A stretch of 64,000 bases of DNA from Thermobifida alba (GTDB lineage: Bacteria; Actinomycetota; Actinomycetes; Streptosporangiales; Streptosporangiaceae). The stretch is from positions 4,074,422 to 4,138,421 of the forward strand of contig NZ_CP051627.1 in assembly GCF_023208015.1 (NCBI RefSeq). The letters run 5' to 3'. The translations under genes were made by a program, and so were the position numbers. Below are positions 9,014-17,846 of this stretch, one piece after another; the stretch's first letter is position 1, and every line of letters begins with the position of its first letter. Under the pieces are notes generated by a model that saw nothing but the letters and a program-made list of their open reading frames with translations, was not told where the DNA came from and did not search any database.

Positions 9014-9045
9014 CCGCGCCGGCGGCCGCCGGCGCGGTCACTCCG
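9006..9045. terminator. 40-bp perfect palindrome overlapping the MBL stop codon
   Basis: The arm CGGAGTGACCGCGCCGGCGG is followed immediately by its exact reverse complement with no spacer. It covers the last two codons and the TGA of the MBL gene. It is most simply a terminator; in DNA it could extrude as a cruciform. Confidence 0.6.
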
Positions 9046-9079
9046 AGACGGCCCCGGGACCCGCGAGACAGCGGGTTCG

Positions 9080-9150
9080 GCCGTGGGGGGCGGTGCGAAA
9101 GCCCTCCCCCACGGCAGGTCCGGCCGCCTCCGAAGAACGGCGGCCGGACC
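9080..9150. terminator. Two further hairpins in the MBL/crp convergent gap
   Basis: GCCGTGGGGG...CCCCCACGGC occupies 9080-9115 and GGTCCGGCCGCC...GGCGGCCGGACC occupies 9117-9150. With the preceding palindrome, three strong stems fill the 175-base gap between the convergent MBL and crp genes. Confidence 0.6.
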
Positions 9151-9187
9151 GTGGAGACAGCGGAGGGGGCCGAAAGGGCCCCGACGG

Positions 9188-9874
9188 TCAGCGGGCGCGG
9201 CGGCGCAGCCGTTCGATGTCGAGCAGGACCACGGCCTTGGCCTCGATCCGCAGCCAGCCGCGCAACGCGAACTCGGCCAGCGCCTTGTTGACGGTCTCCC
9301 GGGAGGCGCCCACGAACTGGGCCAGCTCCTCCTGGGTGAGGTCGTGGTGGACGTGCAGGCCGTCCTCGCCTTCCTTGCCGAAACGCTGGGCCAGGTCGAG
9401 CAGGGCCTTGGCGACGCGGCCGGGAACGTCGGTGAAGACCAGGTCGGCCACGACGTCGTTGGTCCGGCGCAGCCGGGTGGCCAGGGCCTTCAGCAGGTGG
9501 ACCGCGACCTCGGGCTGCCTCGTGATGAACGGGCGCAGGTCGTCGTGGCCCAGCCCGGCCAGGACCGCGTCGGTCACCGCGACGGCGCTGGCCGTACGCG
9601 GCCCCGGGTCGAACAGGGACAGCTCACCCAGCATCTCGCCCGGGCCGAGCACGGCCAGCAGGTTCTCCCGACCGTCGGCGGACGTGCGGGTGAGCTTGAC
9701 CTTTCCGCTGAGCATCACGTAGAGGCGGTCGCCCTCGTCCCCCTCTGAGAAGAGTGTCTGGCCCCGGCCGAGCCGGACCTCGGTGATGGAGGAGCGCAGC
9801 GCGGCCGCGCCCTCCTCGTCGAGTGCCTCGAACAGGGGAGCCTTGCTCAGCACCTCGTTGGTCTCGTCCACCAT
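9188..9874 (-). CDS. crp: Crp/Fnr-family cAMP-receptor-like regulator
   Basis: About 228 residues. A cyclic-nucleotide-binding beta-barrel carries FSEGDEGDRLYVMLSGKVKL and the phosphate-binding cassette GELSLFDPGPRTASAVA. A dimerisation helix and a winged helix-turn-helix follow, with recognition helix GASRETVNKALAEF. It closely resembles Streptomyces Crp and Rv3676. ATG 9874 is only one base from an AGGAGG; GTG 9871, one codon on, has better spacing; a TTG at 9898 also exists. A weak dyad TGTGA-CGCAAA-GCGCA at 9902-9917 could be an autoregulatory site. It is divergent from nth. Confidence 0.92.
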   Translation of the reverse strand: MVDETNEVLSKAPLFEALDEEGAAALRSSITEVRLGRGQTLFSEGDEGDRLYVMLSGKVKLTRTSADGRENLLAVLGPGEMLGELSLFDPGPRTASAVAVTDAVLAGLGHDDLRPFITRQPEVAVHLLKALATRLRRTNDVVADLVFTDVPGRVAKALLDLAQRFGKEGEDGLHVHHDLTQEELAQFVGASRETVNKALAEFALRGWLRIEAKAVVLLDIERLRRRAR

Positions 9875-10133
9875 TCCTCCTCGCAGCCTGACCGTCAACA
9901 GTGTGACGCAAAGCGCACCAGCTGTGAAACCAGCGTGTTCCCTGGTGGGTGCACCGGGAGTATGAGCAGCTCGTCACAGCCGACGTCAGCAGTTCGATCC
10001 TAGTTGTTCTCCGGGGGGTGGGGCCGCAGGCTTCACCCGAGCGGGCCGGGACCCGCGGCCGGCAGAACCGCGGACCTCCACGGAATCAGACGTCAGCGGG
10101 GCACGACGAAGGAATGATCCGTAGGCTGGAACA

Positions 10134-10910
10134 GTGTCCCGCGACGTATACACTTCCTCCTCCTCCCCGTCGGCCGGCGGCGACGCGCCCTCAACGGAGC
10201 GCGACACCCCCACGGGTGAGACCCGTCTCGCTCTGGTGAGACGTTCCCGACGAATCAACCGGGAACTGGCGCGGATGTATCCCGACGCACACTGTGAGCT
10301 TGATTTCACTACTCCCCTGGAACTCCTGGTGGCCACCATCCTCTCCGCCCAGTGCACCGACAGGCGGGTCAACCAGGTGACCCCGGTGCTGTTCGCCCGC
10401 TACCCCTCGGCAGCCGACTACGCGTCGGCCGACCAGGAGGAGCTGGAGGGCATCATCCGCTCCACCGGCTTCTACCGGTCCAAGGCGCGCAACATCATCG
10501 CCCTGGGCCAGCAGCTGTGCGACGAACACGGCGGCGAGGTGCCCGACACCCTGGAGGACCTGGTGAAACTTCCGGGGGTCGGACGCAAGACCGCCAACGT
10601 GGTGCTGGGCAACGCCTTCGGCGTGCCCGGACTCACCGTGGACACCCACTTCGGGCGGCTCGTGCGCCGGTTCGGCATGACCCGGCAGACCGACCCGGTG
10701 AAGGTCGAGCAGGAGATCGCCGCCCTGTTTCCCCCCAAGGAGTGGACGATGCTGTCACACCGGCTCATCTGGCACGGCCGCCGGGTCTGCCATGCGCGCC
10801 GCCCGGCCTGCGGCGCCTGCGAGGTCCACCACCTGTGCCCCTCCTACGGAGAGGGGCCGATGGACGAGGAGACCGCGCGGCGGCTGGTTCGGACGGGGCC
10901 GTTCTCATGA
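10134..10910 (+). CDS. nth: Endonuclease III (bifunctional DNA glycosylase/AP lyase)
   Basis: 258 residues from a GTG. It removes oxidised pyrimidines and nicks AP sites in base-excision repair. The helix-hairpin-helix [12 protein letters not shown] supplies catalytic Lys152, and VDTHFGR supplies Asp170. The [4Fe-4S] cluster is intact, with Cys219, Cys226, Cys229 and Cys235 in the standard C-x6-C-x2-C-x5-C spacing. The first ~30 residues are a Ser/Pro/Thr-rich extension, so translation may begin downstream. The stop overlaps the next ATG (ATGA). In M. tuberculosis nth is likewise close to crp and marP. Confidence 0.94.
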   Translation: MSRDVYTSSSSPSAGGDAPSTERDTPTGETRLALVRRSRRINRELARMYPDAHCELDFTTPLELLVATILSAQCTDRRVNQVTPVLFARYPSAADYASADQEELEGIIRSTGFYRSKARNIIALGQQLCDEHGGEVPDTLEDLVKLPGVGRKTANVVLGNAFGVPGLTVDTHFGRLVRRFGMTRQTDPVKVEQEIAALFPPKEWTMLSHRLIWHGRRVCHARRPACGACEVHHLCPSYGEGPMDEETARRLVRTGPFS

Positions 10911-11572
10911 GGTCGGACGTCACCGCCCCGGAATGGCTGCTGTCACTGTCCGAGGCGGCACAGCGGATGCCGGTCCCCAAGGAGATGCGCCCCCCGGCCG
11001 TCGGCGGACGCGACTCCGCGGTCCTGGTGCTGTTCGGAGAGGGCGAGGCGGGCCCCGACGTCCTGCTCATCCAGCGCAACACCGGCCTGCGGCGGCACTC
11101 GGGGCAGCCCGCCTTCCCCGGCGGCGCGATCGACCCCGGGGACACCGGCCCCGTGGACTGCGCGCTGCGCGAGGCAGAGGAGGAGACCGGAGTCGTCCGC
11201 GACGGCGTCCAGGTGCTCGGCACACTGCCGCAGCTCTACATCTCCCGTACCGGATTCCGGGTCACCCCGGTCCTGGCCTGGTGGCACACCCCGACCGAGG
11301 TGCGTCCCGTCGACACCGACGAGGTCGCCTCGGTCACCCGCGTCCCCATCGCCGAACTCGCCGACCCGGCCAACCGGGCGCGCACGGTCCTGTCCAACCG
11401 CCACACCGGTCCGGCGTTTCGGGTGCGGGGCATGCTGGTGTGGGGCTTTACCGCGGGGATACTGGATCGCCTGCTTGTATTGGGGGGCTGGGAACGGCCG
11501 TGGCTTGACCGGGACGTCGAGGACATCGACGTGTTCCGGATTCTCGCCCGGGACAGCGGCGGCACACCTTAG
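10907..11572 (+). CDS. CoA-type Nudix hydrolase (NudL/Rv3672c-like)
   Basis: 221 residues with a full Nudix box ([11 protein letters not shown]...[10 protein letters not shown]) preceded by the NudL/CoAse signature [13 protein letters not shown]. Members cleave coenzyme A and its derivatives to phosphopantetheine plus 3',5'-ADP. The ATG overlaps the nth stop and the marP-like gene follows after about 36 bases, so nth, this gene and the protease form one operon. Activity is inferred from family. Confidence 0.87.
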   Translation: MRSDVTAPEWLLSLSEAAQRMPVPKEMRPPAVGGRDSAVLVLFGEGEAGPDVLLIQRNTGLRRHSGQPAFPGGAIDPGDTGPVDCALREAEEETGVVRDGVQVLGTLPQLYISRTGFRVTPVLAWWHTPTEVRPVDTDEVASVTRVPIAELADPANRARTVLSNRHTGPAFRVRGMLVWGFTAGILDRLLVLGGWERPWLDRDVEDIDVFRILARDSGGTP

Positions 11573-11608
11573 GAAGACCCCGGGGACGACAGCGGAGAGG
11601 AGTGGGGT

Positions 11609-12787
11609 GTGCTGGACGCGATCCTCGTCGTGCTCGTCGTGGTCTTCGCGCTCTCGGGCTACCGGCAGGGGTTCATCGTCGGGATCCTGAGCTTCGCGGG
11701 CTTCATCGGCGGGGGAGTGCTCGCCGCGCTCGGCGCGCCTCCGGTGATCCAGGCTTTCGTCCCCAACCCCACCCAGCAGGCGCTCATCGCCATCGCGATG
11801 GTGTTCCTGTTCGCCGCCCTGGGCCAGTTCCTCACCTCCTACCTGGGAGCGCTGATCCGCAACAGGGTCACCTGGGACTCGGCCCGGGTCGTCGACGCCC
11901 TGGGCGGCGCGCTGGTGAGCGTCCTGTCGGTGCTGCTGGTGTCGTGGCTGATCGGCAGCGCGGTCGCCAACTCGGCGATTCCGCTGGTCGCCAACCAGGT
12001 GCAGAACTCCCGCGTGCTGCAGACCGTGGACCGGCTCATGCCCGACGCCGCCCAGACGTGGTTCTCCACCTTCCGCAGGATCGTCGACCAGAGCGCCTTC
12101 CCGCAGGTGTTCAGCGGACTGGGCAGCAGCGAACCGGCGGAGGTGGCCGAACCCGACCCCGCCGTGCTCAATACCGAGGAACTGCAACGGGCCAGCGAGA
12201 GCGTCGTCAAGGTGCTGGGGAACGCGCCGTCCTGCCAGCGCCGGGTCGAGGGGACGGGGTTCGTCTACGCGCACGAACGCGTCATGACCAACGCGCACGT
12301 GGTGGCGGGAGTCGAGGAGGAGCTGCGTGTCGTCGCCCGGGACGGCACGCAGTACTCCGCGACGGTCGTGCTCTACGACCCGCAGCAGGACCTCGCCGTG
12401 CTGTCGGTTCCCGGCCTGGACCTGGAGCCGCTGGAGTTCGAGATGCGGGCGGAGAAGGGCGACGACGCCGTGGTCGCGGGCTTCCCCCGGGACAGCGGAT
12501 TCACCGTGGTACCCGCCCGCATCCGCGCCGAGCAGACCGCGCGGGGACCCGACTTCTACCACTCCCAGCAGGTGAGCCGCGAGATCTACCAGGTGCGCGC
12601 GGTGATCCAGCCGGGCAACTCCGGTGGACCGCTGCTGTCGCCCCGGGGAACCGTCTACGGGGTGGTCTTCGCGGCCGCCACCAACGACGAGGAGACCGGT
12701 TACGTGCTGACGGCGGAGGAGGTCGCGGCCAACGCGGAGGCCGGGATCCACGCCACCGAACCGGTGTCCACCCAGGAGTGCGACTGA
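11609..12787 (+). CDS. marP: MarP-like membrane serine protease (CvpA + trypsin-like domains)
   Basis: 392 residues from GTG after GGAGAGGAG. Residues 1-125 form four membrane helices of the CvpA/colicin-V type. A linker leads to an extracellular chymotrypsin-fold protease with His230 (TNAHVVAG), Asp261 (QQDLAVL) and Ser338 (GNSGGPL). Cys209 and Cys391 bracket the protease domain at positions equivalent to the regulatory Cys214-Cys395 disulfide of M. tuberculosis MarP. MarP is needed for acid and oxidative stress resistance and cleaves the peptidoglycan hydrolase RipA. This one is therefore predicted to act on cell-wall enzymes, by homology. Confidence 0.9.
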   Translation: MLDAILVVLVVVFALSGYRQGFIVGILSFAGFIGGGVLAALGAPPVIQAFVPNPTQQALIAIAMVFLFAALGQFLTSYLGALIRNRVTWDSARVVDALGGALVSVLSVLLVSWLIGSAVANSAIPLVANQVQNSRVLQTVDRLMPDAAQTWFSTFRRIVDQSAFPQVFSGLGSSEPAEVAEPDPAVLNTEELQRASESVVKVLGNAPSCQRRVEGTGFVYAHERVMTNAHVVAGVEEELRVVARDGTQYSATVVLYDPQQDLAVLSVPGLDLEPLEFEMRAEKGDDAVVAGFPRDSGFTVVPARIRAEQTARGPDFYHSQQVSREIYQVRAVIQPGNSGGPLLSPRGTVYGVVFAAATNDEETGYVLTAEEVAANAEAGIHATEPVSTQECD

Positions 12788-12840
12788 ACGGCCGACGCCG
12801 GGTGGGCCGCAGGCGTTCGGAGCCCGGCGCCGCGACGACG

Positions 12841-12868
12841 ACGGGCGCCTCCGGAGGGAGGCGCCCGT
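12841..12868. terminator. Convergent hairpin terminator
   Basis: A perfect 12-bp stem (ACGGGCGCCTCC / GGAGGCGCCCGT) with a GGAG tetraloop lies between the protease gene and the convergent ATP-binding protein gene. Confidence 0.75.
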
Positions 12869-12887
12869 GCGGCGGGATTTCTGTGGG

Positions 12888-13433
12888 TCAGCCGAGTCCG
12901 GGCGGGCTGGAGTCTCCGGCCCCGCCCTTGGCCAGCGGCCAGCTCATCCGGACCACCGTGCCGTTCTCACTGGGCTCGATGCTCACCTCGTCGGCCAGTC
13001 CCAGGATGACGGCCAGGCCGACGTCGGGGGAGAGGCCGCCGAACCCGCCCGAAGAGACGGACTCGCCGAGATAGGCGTGCGCGCCGCTGTCGAAGCCGTT
13101 GAAGACCGGGGTGCCGGTTTCCTTGGCCGGGGCGCGGTCGGAGACCACCACCTCGAAGCGGTCGGGGCTGCTGCCGTTGATCCGGTCGGGGCCCGTGGGA
13201 CCGCCCGGGCCGGTGGGGCCGGAACTGTCGCTCAACTCCAACTGGATCGGCTGTTCGGGGCAGTGCGTGCGGTGCGCCTCCACAGCACGGGAGCACGCCT
13301 CGCCCACGGCCAGGCGAATCTCGTCGAGGGTGGACTCACTGACACCCGCGCGCCGGGCCACGGCCGTGGCCATGAGCCGGGCGGTGCGCACGTGCGCGGG
13401 CAGCGCACTGATCGTCAGTTGGACAATGGCCAT
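12888..13433 (-). CDS. RsbW-like ATP-binding anti-sigma/serine kinase partner of BldG
   Basis: 181 residues of the GHKL/HATPase_c fold, with N-box DEIRLAVGEACSRAV near residues 37-51 and a late G-rich SPDVGLAVILGLADEV segment. Such proteins phosphorylate an anti-sigma antagonist or sequester a sigma factor. It sits 7 bases downstream of a bldG homologue, as does ApgA (SCO3548) in Streptomyces coelicolor. Unusually, residues 71-83 contain a collagen-like Gly-Pro-Thr-Gly-Pro-Gly-Gly-Pro-Thr insert inside the fold. The start ATG 13433 gives a family-typical N-terminus. Confidence 0.85.
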   Translation of the reverse strand: MAIVQLTISALPAHVRTARLMATAVARRAGVSESTLDEIRLAVGEACSRAVEAHRTHCPEQPIQLELSDSSGPTGPGGPTGPDRINGSSPDRFEVVVSDRAPAKETGTPVFNGFDSGAHAYLGESVSSGGFGGLSPDVGLAVILGLADEVSIEPSENGTVVRMSWPLAKGGAGDSSPPGLG

Positions 13434-13440
13434 CGCTGGC

Positions 13441-13794
13441 TTACGACTGCTTCGACTTGCGCCTGTCGATGGCCTCCTGCACCGACTCGTAGATACCGAA
13501 GACCTTGGTCAGGCCGGTGATCCGGAAGATCTTCAGGATGCGCTCCTGGGTGCAGACCAGGTCCAGGGTGCCGTCGTGGGCACGCACGCGCTTGAGACCG
13601 CCCACGAGCACACCGAGTCCGGTCGAGTCGAGGAACTCCACCTTCTCCATGTCGACGACGAGGTGGTGGTTGCCCTTGTTCACCAGGTCGATGAGGAGCT
13701 CCCTCAGGCGAGGCGCCGTATAGACGTCGATTTCACCTTCGACGACGACGATCTCGGTGTCGTCTTGGGTGTGGTGATCAAGCTTCAAGTCCAC
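13441..13794 (-). CDS. bldG: BldG-type anti-anti-sigma factor (STAS)
   Basis: 117 residues of a STAS domain. The phosphorylatable serine is Ser57 in [16 protein letters not shown]. That segment and [19 protein letters not shown] are nearly identical to Streptomyces BldG, which is phosphorylated at the equivalent serine and is essential for aerial mycelium and antibiotic production. It is co-directional with and 7 bases upstream of the RsbW-like gene, and divergent from the helicase gene, as in Streptomyces. A 3' basic/Ser tail (RRKSKQS) differs from Streptomyces. Confidence 0.92.
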   Translation of the reverse strand: MDLKLDHHTQDDTEIVVVEGEIDVYTAPRLRELLIDLVNKGNHHLVVDMEKVEFLDSTGLGVLVGGLKRVRAHDGTLDLVCTQERILKIFRITGLTKVFGIYESVQEAIDRRKSKQS

Positions 13795-14013
13795 TAGTCC
13801 TCCAGCACCGAACCGCGAAAACTCGCGAGGGATCCTCTGCCGGGCGTTACCCCCTCGGGGCGAAATTCAATCACGCCTGGCCCTGTTATCTGGTTGCCAT
13901 GTCAAGAAAACCACGCCACCGCGCCAGTCTTACCCCCAGATGTCACACTGAAATCGTCGGTCGTCAACTGCCGTCCTGAGCGAAGACGCGTGATCCTGTG
14001 GAGGGTGTCGGGT

Positions 14014-16299
14014 TTGAACCGTTGGGAGCCGGTCCTCCAACGGCTGTGGCGTGACCATACCCGTACCTCGCAGGTGACACATGTGGAGAGCCTGACAAGT
14101 AGCCCCGGGGTAAGGGAAGACTGGCCGGGCTGGGTGTCCCCTGCGGTGGTGGAGCGTATGGCCGAGTCAGGCATGCCAGAGCCCTGGTCACACCAGGTGC
14201 GGGCGGCGAACCTGGCTCACGGTGGCAACAATGTGATCATAGCCACTGGTACTGCCTCCGGAAAGTCGTTGGGTTTTCTGCTCCCGGCAGCGGCGGCGGT
14301 CGCCGAGGGCGGGAGCGTGCTCTACCTCGCACCCACCAAAGCACTGGCGGCCGACCAGGCGCGGATGCTGTCGGAGCTGGCGCTGCCCGGGGTGCGGGCC
14401 GCCACCTACGACGGCGACACCGCCGCCGAGGAGCGCCGCCGGGTGCGGGCGCACGCCAACTACGTGCTGACCAACCCCGACATGCTGCACCGCTCGATCC
14501 TGGCGCGCCACGCGGCCTGGGCGGGCTTCCTGCGCCGCCTCCGGTACGTCGTGGTCGACGAGGCGCACCACTACCGGGGGGTGTTCGGCTCGCACGTGGC
14601 GCAGATCCTGCGGCGGTTGCGGCGGGTGTGCGCCCGCTACCGGTCCGCGCCGCGGTTCGTCCTGGCCTCGGCGACCTCGGCGGCGCCGGCCGACACGGCG
14701 CAGCGGCTGACCGGCCTTCCGGTGGTGGCGGTGACGCAGGACGCCTCGGCGCGCGCCTCGCTGCGGTTCGCCCTGGTGGAGCCGGAGCTGACCGAGATGA
14801 CCGGGGAGCACGGCGCGCCGGTGCGCCGCGCCGCGACGGCCGTCGCGGCGGACCTGCTGGCCGACCTGGTGGCCCAGGAAGTCTCCACCCTGGTGTTCGT
14901 ACGGTCCCGGCAGGGAGCGGAACTGGTGGCGATGGCGGCCCAGCGGGCCCTGGCCGACGCCGGAAGACCCGACCTGTCCCGGCGGGTGGCCGCCTACCGG
15001 GGCGGATACCTGGCCAAGGACCGCAGGAGCCTGGAACGGCGGCTGCGCTCCGGGGAACTGCTCGGCCTGGCCAGCACCAACGCCCTGGAACTGGGAGTGG
15101 ACGTCACCGGCCTGGACGCGGTGCTGCTGGCGGGCTGGCCGGGCACCCGGGCGTCGCTGTGGCAGCAGGTCGGCCGGGCCGGCCGGGGCGGCCGCGACGC
15201 CCTGGCGCTGTTCGTCGCGCGCGACGACCCGCTCGACACCTACCTGGTGCACCATCCCGAAGCGATCTTCGGGCAGGGCGTGGAGGCGACCGTACTGGAC
15301 CCGGACAACCCCTACGTGCTCGCGCCGCACCTGTGCGCGGCCGCCGAGGAACTCCCGCTGACCCCGGAGGACCTGGCGGTCTTCGGCCCGGCGACCGCGG
15401 AGGTGCTCGCGGACCTGGTGGACCGCGGGATGCTGCGCCGCCGTCCCCGGGGATGGTTCTGGACCCGCCGGGAGCACGCGTGCGACCTGGCCGACATCCG
15501 GGGGGCGGGCGGGCCTCCGGTGCAGATCGTGGAGGAGGACAGCGGACTGCTGCTGGGGTCCGTCGACGAGGCCGCCGCGCACACGGCCGTACACCCCGGC
15601 GCGGTCCACCTGCACCAGGGGCTGACCTACGTGGTCTCCGAACTGGACCTGGAGGGCGGGATCGCGCTGGTCCGGGGGGAGAACCCCGACTACAGCACGT
15701 GGGCGCGCGAGGTCACCGAGATCGAGATCCTCAAGACGCTGCGCGAGGAGGCGTGGGGGGACGCGGCCGTGCGTTTCGGCGAGGTGCGGGTGGCCCGGCA
15801 GGTCGTCGGCTACCTGAGACGGGACCTGCGCACCGGGGCGGTCCTGGGCGAGCAGCCGCTGGAGCTGCCGGAACGGGTGCTGCGCTCGCGTGCGGTGTGG
15901 TGGACGGTCGGCCGGGAGGCCGAGGAGCGGCTGCGGGCCGAGGGAGTGGAGCTGCGCGGCGCCGCCCACGCGGCCGAGCACGCCTCGATCGGCCTGCTTC
16001 CGCTGTTCGCCACCTGCGACCGCTGGGACATCGGCGGGGTCTCCACCGCCCTGCACGCCGACACCGGACTGCTCACCGTCTTCGTCTACGACGGTCACGA
16101 GGGAGGCGCGGGGTTCGCCGAACGCGGCTACGCCGCCGCGCGGGACTGGCTGCGCGCCACCCGCGACGCCGTGGCCGCCTGCGAGTGCGCTGCCGGGTGC
16201 CCCTCCTGCATCCAGTCCCCCAAGTGCGGCAACGGTAACGAGCCCCTCAGCAAGCCGGGCGCCGTCCGGCTCCTGGACGCCCTGCTGGGGGCGGCCTGA
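14014..16299 (+). CDS. DEAD/DEAH-box helicase with C-terminal Zn-binding domain (MrfA/YprA-like)
   Basis: A superfamily 2 helicase of about 760 residues. Walker A is ATGTASGKS, motif II is VVDEAHHY, then LASATS, STNALELGVDV and the QQVGRAGRGG arginine-finger motif. The C-terminal DUF1998 region ends with the four-cysteine cluster CECAAGCPSCIQSPKCGNGN. This layout matches Bacillus MrfA/YprA, a mitomycin-lesion repair helicase, and the Rv3649/SCO3550-type proteins next to bldG. The start is uncertain: TTG 14014 has GGAGGG eight bases upstream; GTG 13990 and an ORF start at 13894 are alternatives. Confidence 0.88.
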   Translation: MNRWEPVLQRLWRDHTRTSQVTHVESLTSSPGVREDWPGWVSPAVVERMAESGMPEPWSHQVRAANLAHGGNNVIIATGTASGKSLGFLLPAAAAVAEGGSVLYLAPTKALAADQARMLSELALPGVRAATYDGDTAAEERRRVRAHANYVLTNPDMLHRSILARHAAWAGFLRRLRYVVVDEAHHYRGVFGSHVAQILRRLRRVCARYRSAPRFVLASATSAAPADTAQRLTGLPVVAVTQDASARASLRFALVEPELTEMTGEHGAPVRRAATAVAADLLADLVAQEVSTLVFVRSRQGAELVAMAAQRALADAGRPDLSRRVAAYRGGYLAKDRRSLERRLRSGELLGLASTNALELGVDVTGLDAVLLAGWPGTRASLWQQVGRAGRGGRDALALFVARDDPLDTYLVHHPEAIFGQGVEATVLDPDNPYVLAPHLCAAAEELPLTPEDLAVFGPATAEVLADLVDRGMLRRRPRGWFWTRREHACDLADIRGAGGPPVQIVEEDSGLLLGSVDEAAAHTAVHPGAVHLHQGLTYVVSELDLEGGIALVRGENPDYSTWAREVTEIEILKTLREEAWGDAAVRFGEVRVARQVVGYLRRDLRTGAVLGEQPLELPERVLRSRAVWWTVGREAEERLRAEGVELRGAAHAAEHASIGLLPLFATCDRWDIGGVSTALHADTGLLTVFVYDGHEGGAGFAERGYAAARDWLRATRDAVAACECAAGCPSCIQSPKCGNGNEPLSKPGAVRLLDALLGAA

Positions 16300-16674
16300 G
16301 CGGGCCCCGGCCCCCGGGGCGGCGGCCGAGCCGACGGGGCCGGCCCGGGCGCTGGCCGCAACCCGCATCGACCACAGCCGTGTCGGCACGTCGACGGTGA
16401 CGGTCAGGGTGAGGCCGGAGAGCACGCAGTCGGTCAGGCGGGCCCGGTTCTCCGCAGCGGTGCGCCGGGCGAGTGCGCAGGCGTGCTCGGCACCCCGCGC
16501 GGCCCCGCCCGCCCCGGACAGCGCGGCGAGGTCGGCGGCGGTGGCGGCCCGGTGCCGGTCGGTGCGCACGCCCGCCGCCGTCACGACGGCGACGGCGCAG
16601 AACCAGATCAGGGCACACAGGGTGAGCACCCAGACGGTGCCCGAACCGCGGTCGGGTGTGGGTTGTGGACGCAC
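16300..16674 (-). CDS. TadE/TadF-like pilus-assembly protein lacking its expected stop codon
   Basis: Starts at ATG 16674, 24 bases after the TadE gene stop. The first ~110 residues fit the Rv3654c family: a short basic lead with GSGTVWVLTL, one membrane helix, then HRAATAADLAALSGA and a Cys pair at about residues 66 and 83, ending near VAASARAGPVG. Homologues stop about there. Here the frame stays open for another 2.1 kb antisense through the helicase, to 14188. The end given is where family resemblance stops, not a stop codon. A lost stop, a frameshift or a sequence error are all possible. Confidence 0.45.
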
Positions 16675-16698
16675 CGGAAACCTCCTTGCAGCCGGTCC

Positions 16699-17100
16699 TC
16701 AGTGGTCGGGTTCGGCGGGGACCGCCGCCGAACCGGTGACGTGCAGGGGCGGGGGCAGACCCGGGACGATGCGGACCGCGGCGGTGACCGAGACGCGGAC
16801 GAATCCGGCCTCGCGAGACAGCTCCACCGCGGAGCCGGGGGGAGCGACCCCGAAGACCAGGGATCTGACCGTGGCCTCGTCCTCGCCTCGGGCGAACGCG
16901 CGGGCCCCCACCCGGGCGGCGTCCACGCATTCGAGGTGGGCACCGGCGGCGTGCACGCAGGCCAGCGAGACGCTCAGGACGAGGACGAGGCAGGGCAGTG
17001 CCACGGCGGTTTCGGCGGTGACCGTTCCACCGTCGCGGCGCGGGCCGCTCCCGCGGCGGCGGAACGGGGCACCGGGACGGACGCGGGAGCGGCGGCTCAT
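16699..17100 (-). CDS. TadE-like pilus-assembly protein (minor pseudopilin)
   Basis: 133 residues. A basic N-terminus (MSRRSRVRPGAPFRRRGSG) leads to the prepilin-like GGTVTAETAVALPCLVLVL: a Glu five residues into the hydrophobic helix, as in TadE proteins. The extracytoplasmic part has LECVDAARVGARAFARGE and a C-terminal beta region. TadE proteins are minor subunits of the Flp/Tad pilus. It lies 3 bases downstream of the DUF4244 pilin-like gene. Confidence 0.82.
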   Translation of the reverse strand: MSRRSRVRPGAPFRRRGSGPRRDGGTVTAETAVALPCLVLVLSVSLACVHAAGAHLECVDAARVGARAFARGEDEATVRSLVFGVAPPGSAVELSREAGFVRVSVTAAVRIVPGLPPPLHVTGSAAVPAEPDH

Positions 17101-17103
17101 CGC

Positions 17104-17304
17104 TCAGCCTCCGGCGCCGAGCGCGTCGACGACCATGCGGGTGAGGAGGTCGCGGACCTCGGAGCTGGTCAGAACGGCGTAGAGGACGGCGGCGAAGGCG
17201 CAGGCCGCGACCAGGGCCAGCGCGTACTCGGCGGTGGCCATCCCGGCTTGGCGGTCGCCGGCCGCGGGACGGAGCCGGAGCGGCGGTGCGGTGCGGACGG
17301 ACAA
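17104..17304 (-). CDS. DUF4244 Flp-pilin-like protein
   Basis: About 66 residues ending MATAEYALALVAACAFAAVL then a short amphipathic tail. GMATAEYAL is the Flp prepilin processing motif (Gly, then Glu five residues on) and matches DUF4244 proteins such as Rv3656c, the proposed mycobacterial Flp pilin. The start is uncertain: TTG 17304 has GAGGGGG five bases upstream; no ATG or GTG gives a better lead peptide. It is separated from tadC by about 540 bases, so it may have its own promoter, as expected for a highly expressed pilin. Confidence 0.72.
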   Translation of the reverse strand: MSVRTAPPLRLRPAAGDRQAGMATAEYALALVAACAFAAVLYAVLTSSEVRDLLTRMVVDALGAGG

Positions 17305-17823
17305 GGAGACCCCCTCGGACGACAGGATGCTGGGCGGGGCCGAACGAGCGGCCCGGAACCAGGATGCGGGCGCGCCGCCGCAAGCACGCCGGGGAAATTC
17401 TCGCCTGTGGACAAGGGGGGACAGGCGGTCCACAGGCCGGGGGAGGGGGTTGCGTCCGCCCGCCGCGGGGGCTTTGCCGCCGGCACGGCCCTCCGGCGGC
17501 CCCGTGGCGTCCACCGCGCGGAGCACGGCGCGGGGAGGCGGACGGGGCGTGTGCCGGGACGGTTTCCGCGGAGGGCTCGCGTACCGCCTCCACGGGGACG
17601 ACGGCTGCTTCCTCCCGTGCGAGGTCCGGCACGGCCCCAGGGGCCCGGACCGGCACAGCGCCCCGGGGACGCCGTGGGCCTTCCCGGACAGCCTGCCGGT
17701 CTTCTCGGAGGAGCCGTCCGAGGGATTTCGGCACTCCGGTGAGCCGGTGCCCGGAAAGCGGGGAGCGGGCCGGGACCGCTCCCCGGAGGCACCGCAGCGC
17801 TGAGCGCCGCTGGCGGCGGTCCC
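17305..17823. other. Non-coding gap between tadC and the pilin gene
   Basis: About 520 bases. All open frames here are Arg/Pro-rich and look like GC-bias artefacts. It contains CCTGTGGAC-N15-GTCCACAGG (17404-17436). The left arm includes a 12-mer (GCCTGTGGACAA, 17403-17414) that recurs upstream of ssd. This is probably the promoter region of the pilin/TadE genes. Confidence 0.45.
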
Positions 17824-17844
17824 GGCCCCGGCAAGGCCGGGGCC
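17824..17844. terminator. Hairpin immediately after tadC
   Basis: GGCCCCGGC-AAG-GCCGGGGCC begins 3 bases past the tadC stop. It may end or attenuate the ssd-tadABC transcript before the pilin gene. Confidence 0.6.
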
Positions 17845-17846
17845 AC

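Noticed and set aside
9902-9917. Crp site in the crp/nth divergent region
   Set aside because: Only the left half (TGTGA) is good; the right half is GCGCA. Too weak to list separately.
10943-12751. 602-residue minus-strand ORF opposite the CoA-type Nudix and marP genes
   Set aside because: Low-complexity antisense frame; both plus-strand genes carry intact catalytic residues.
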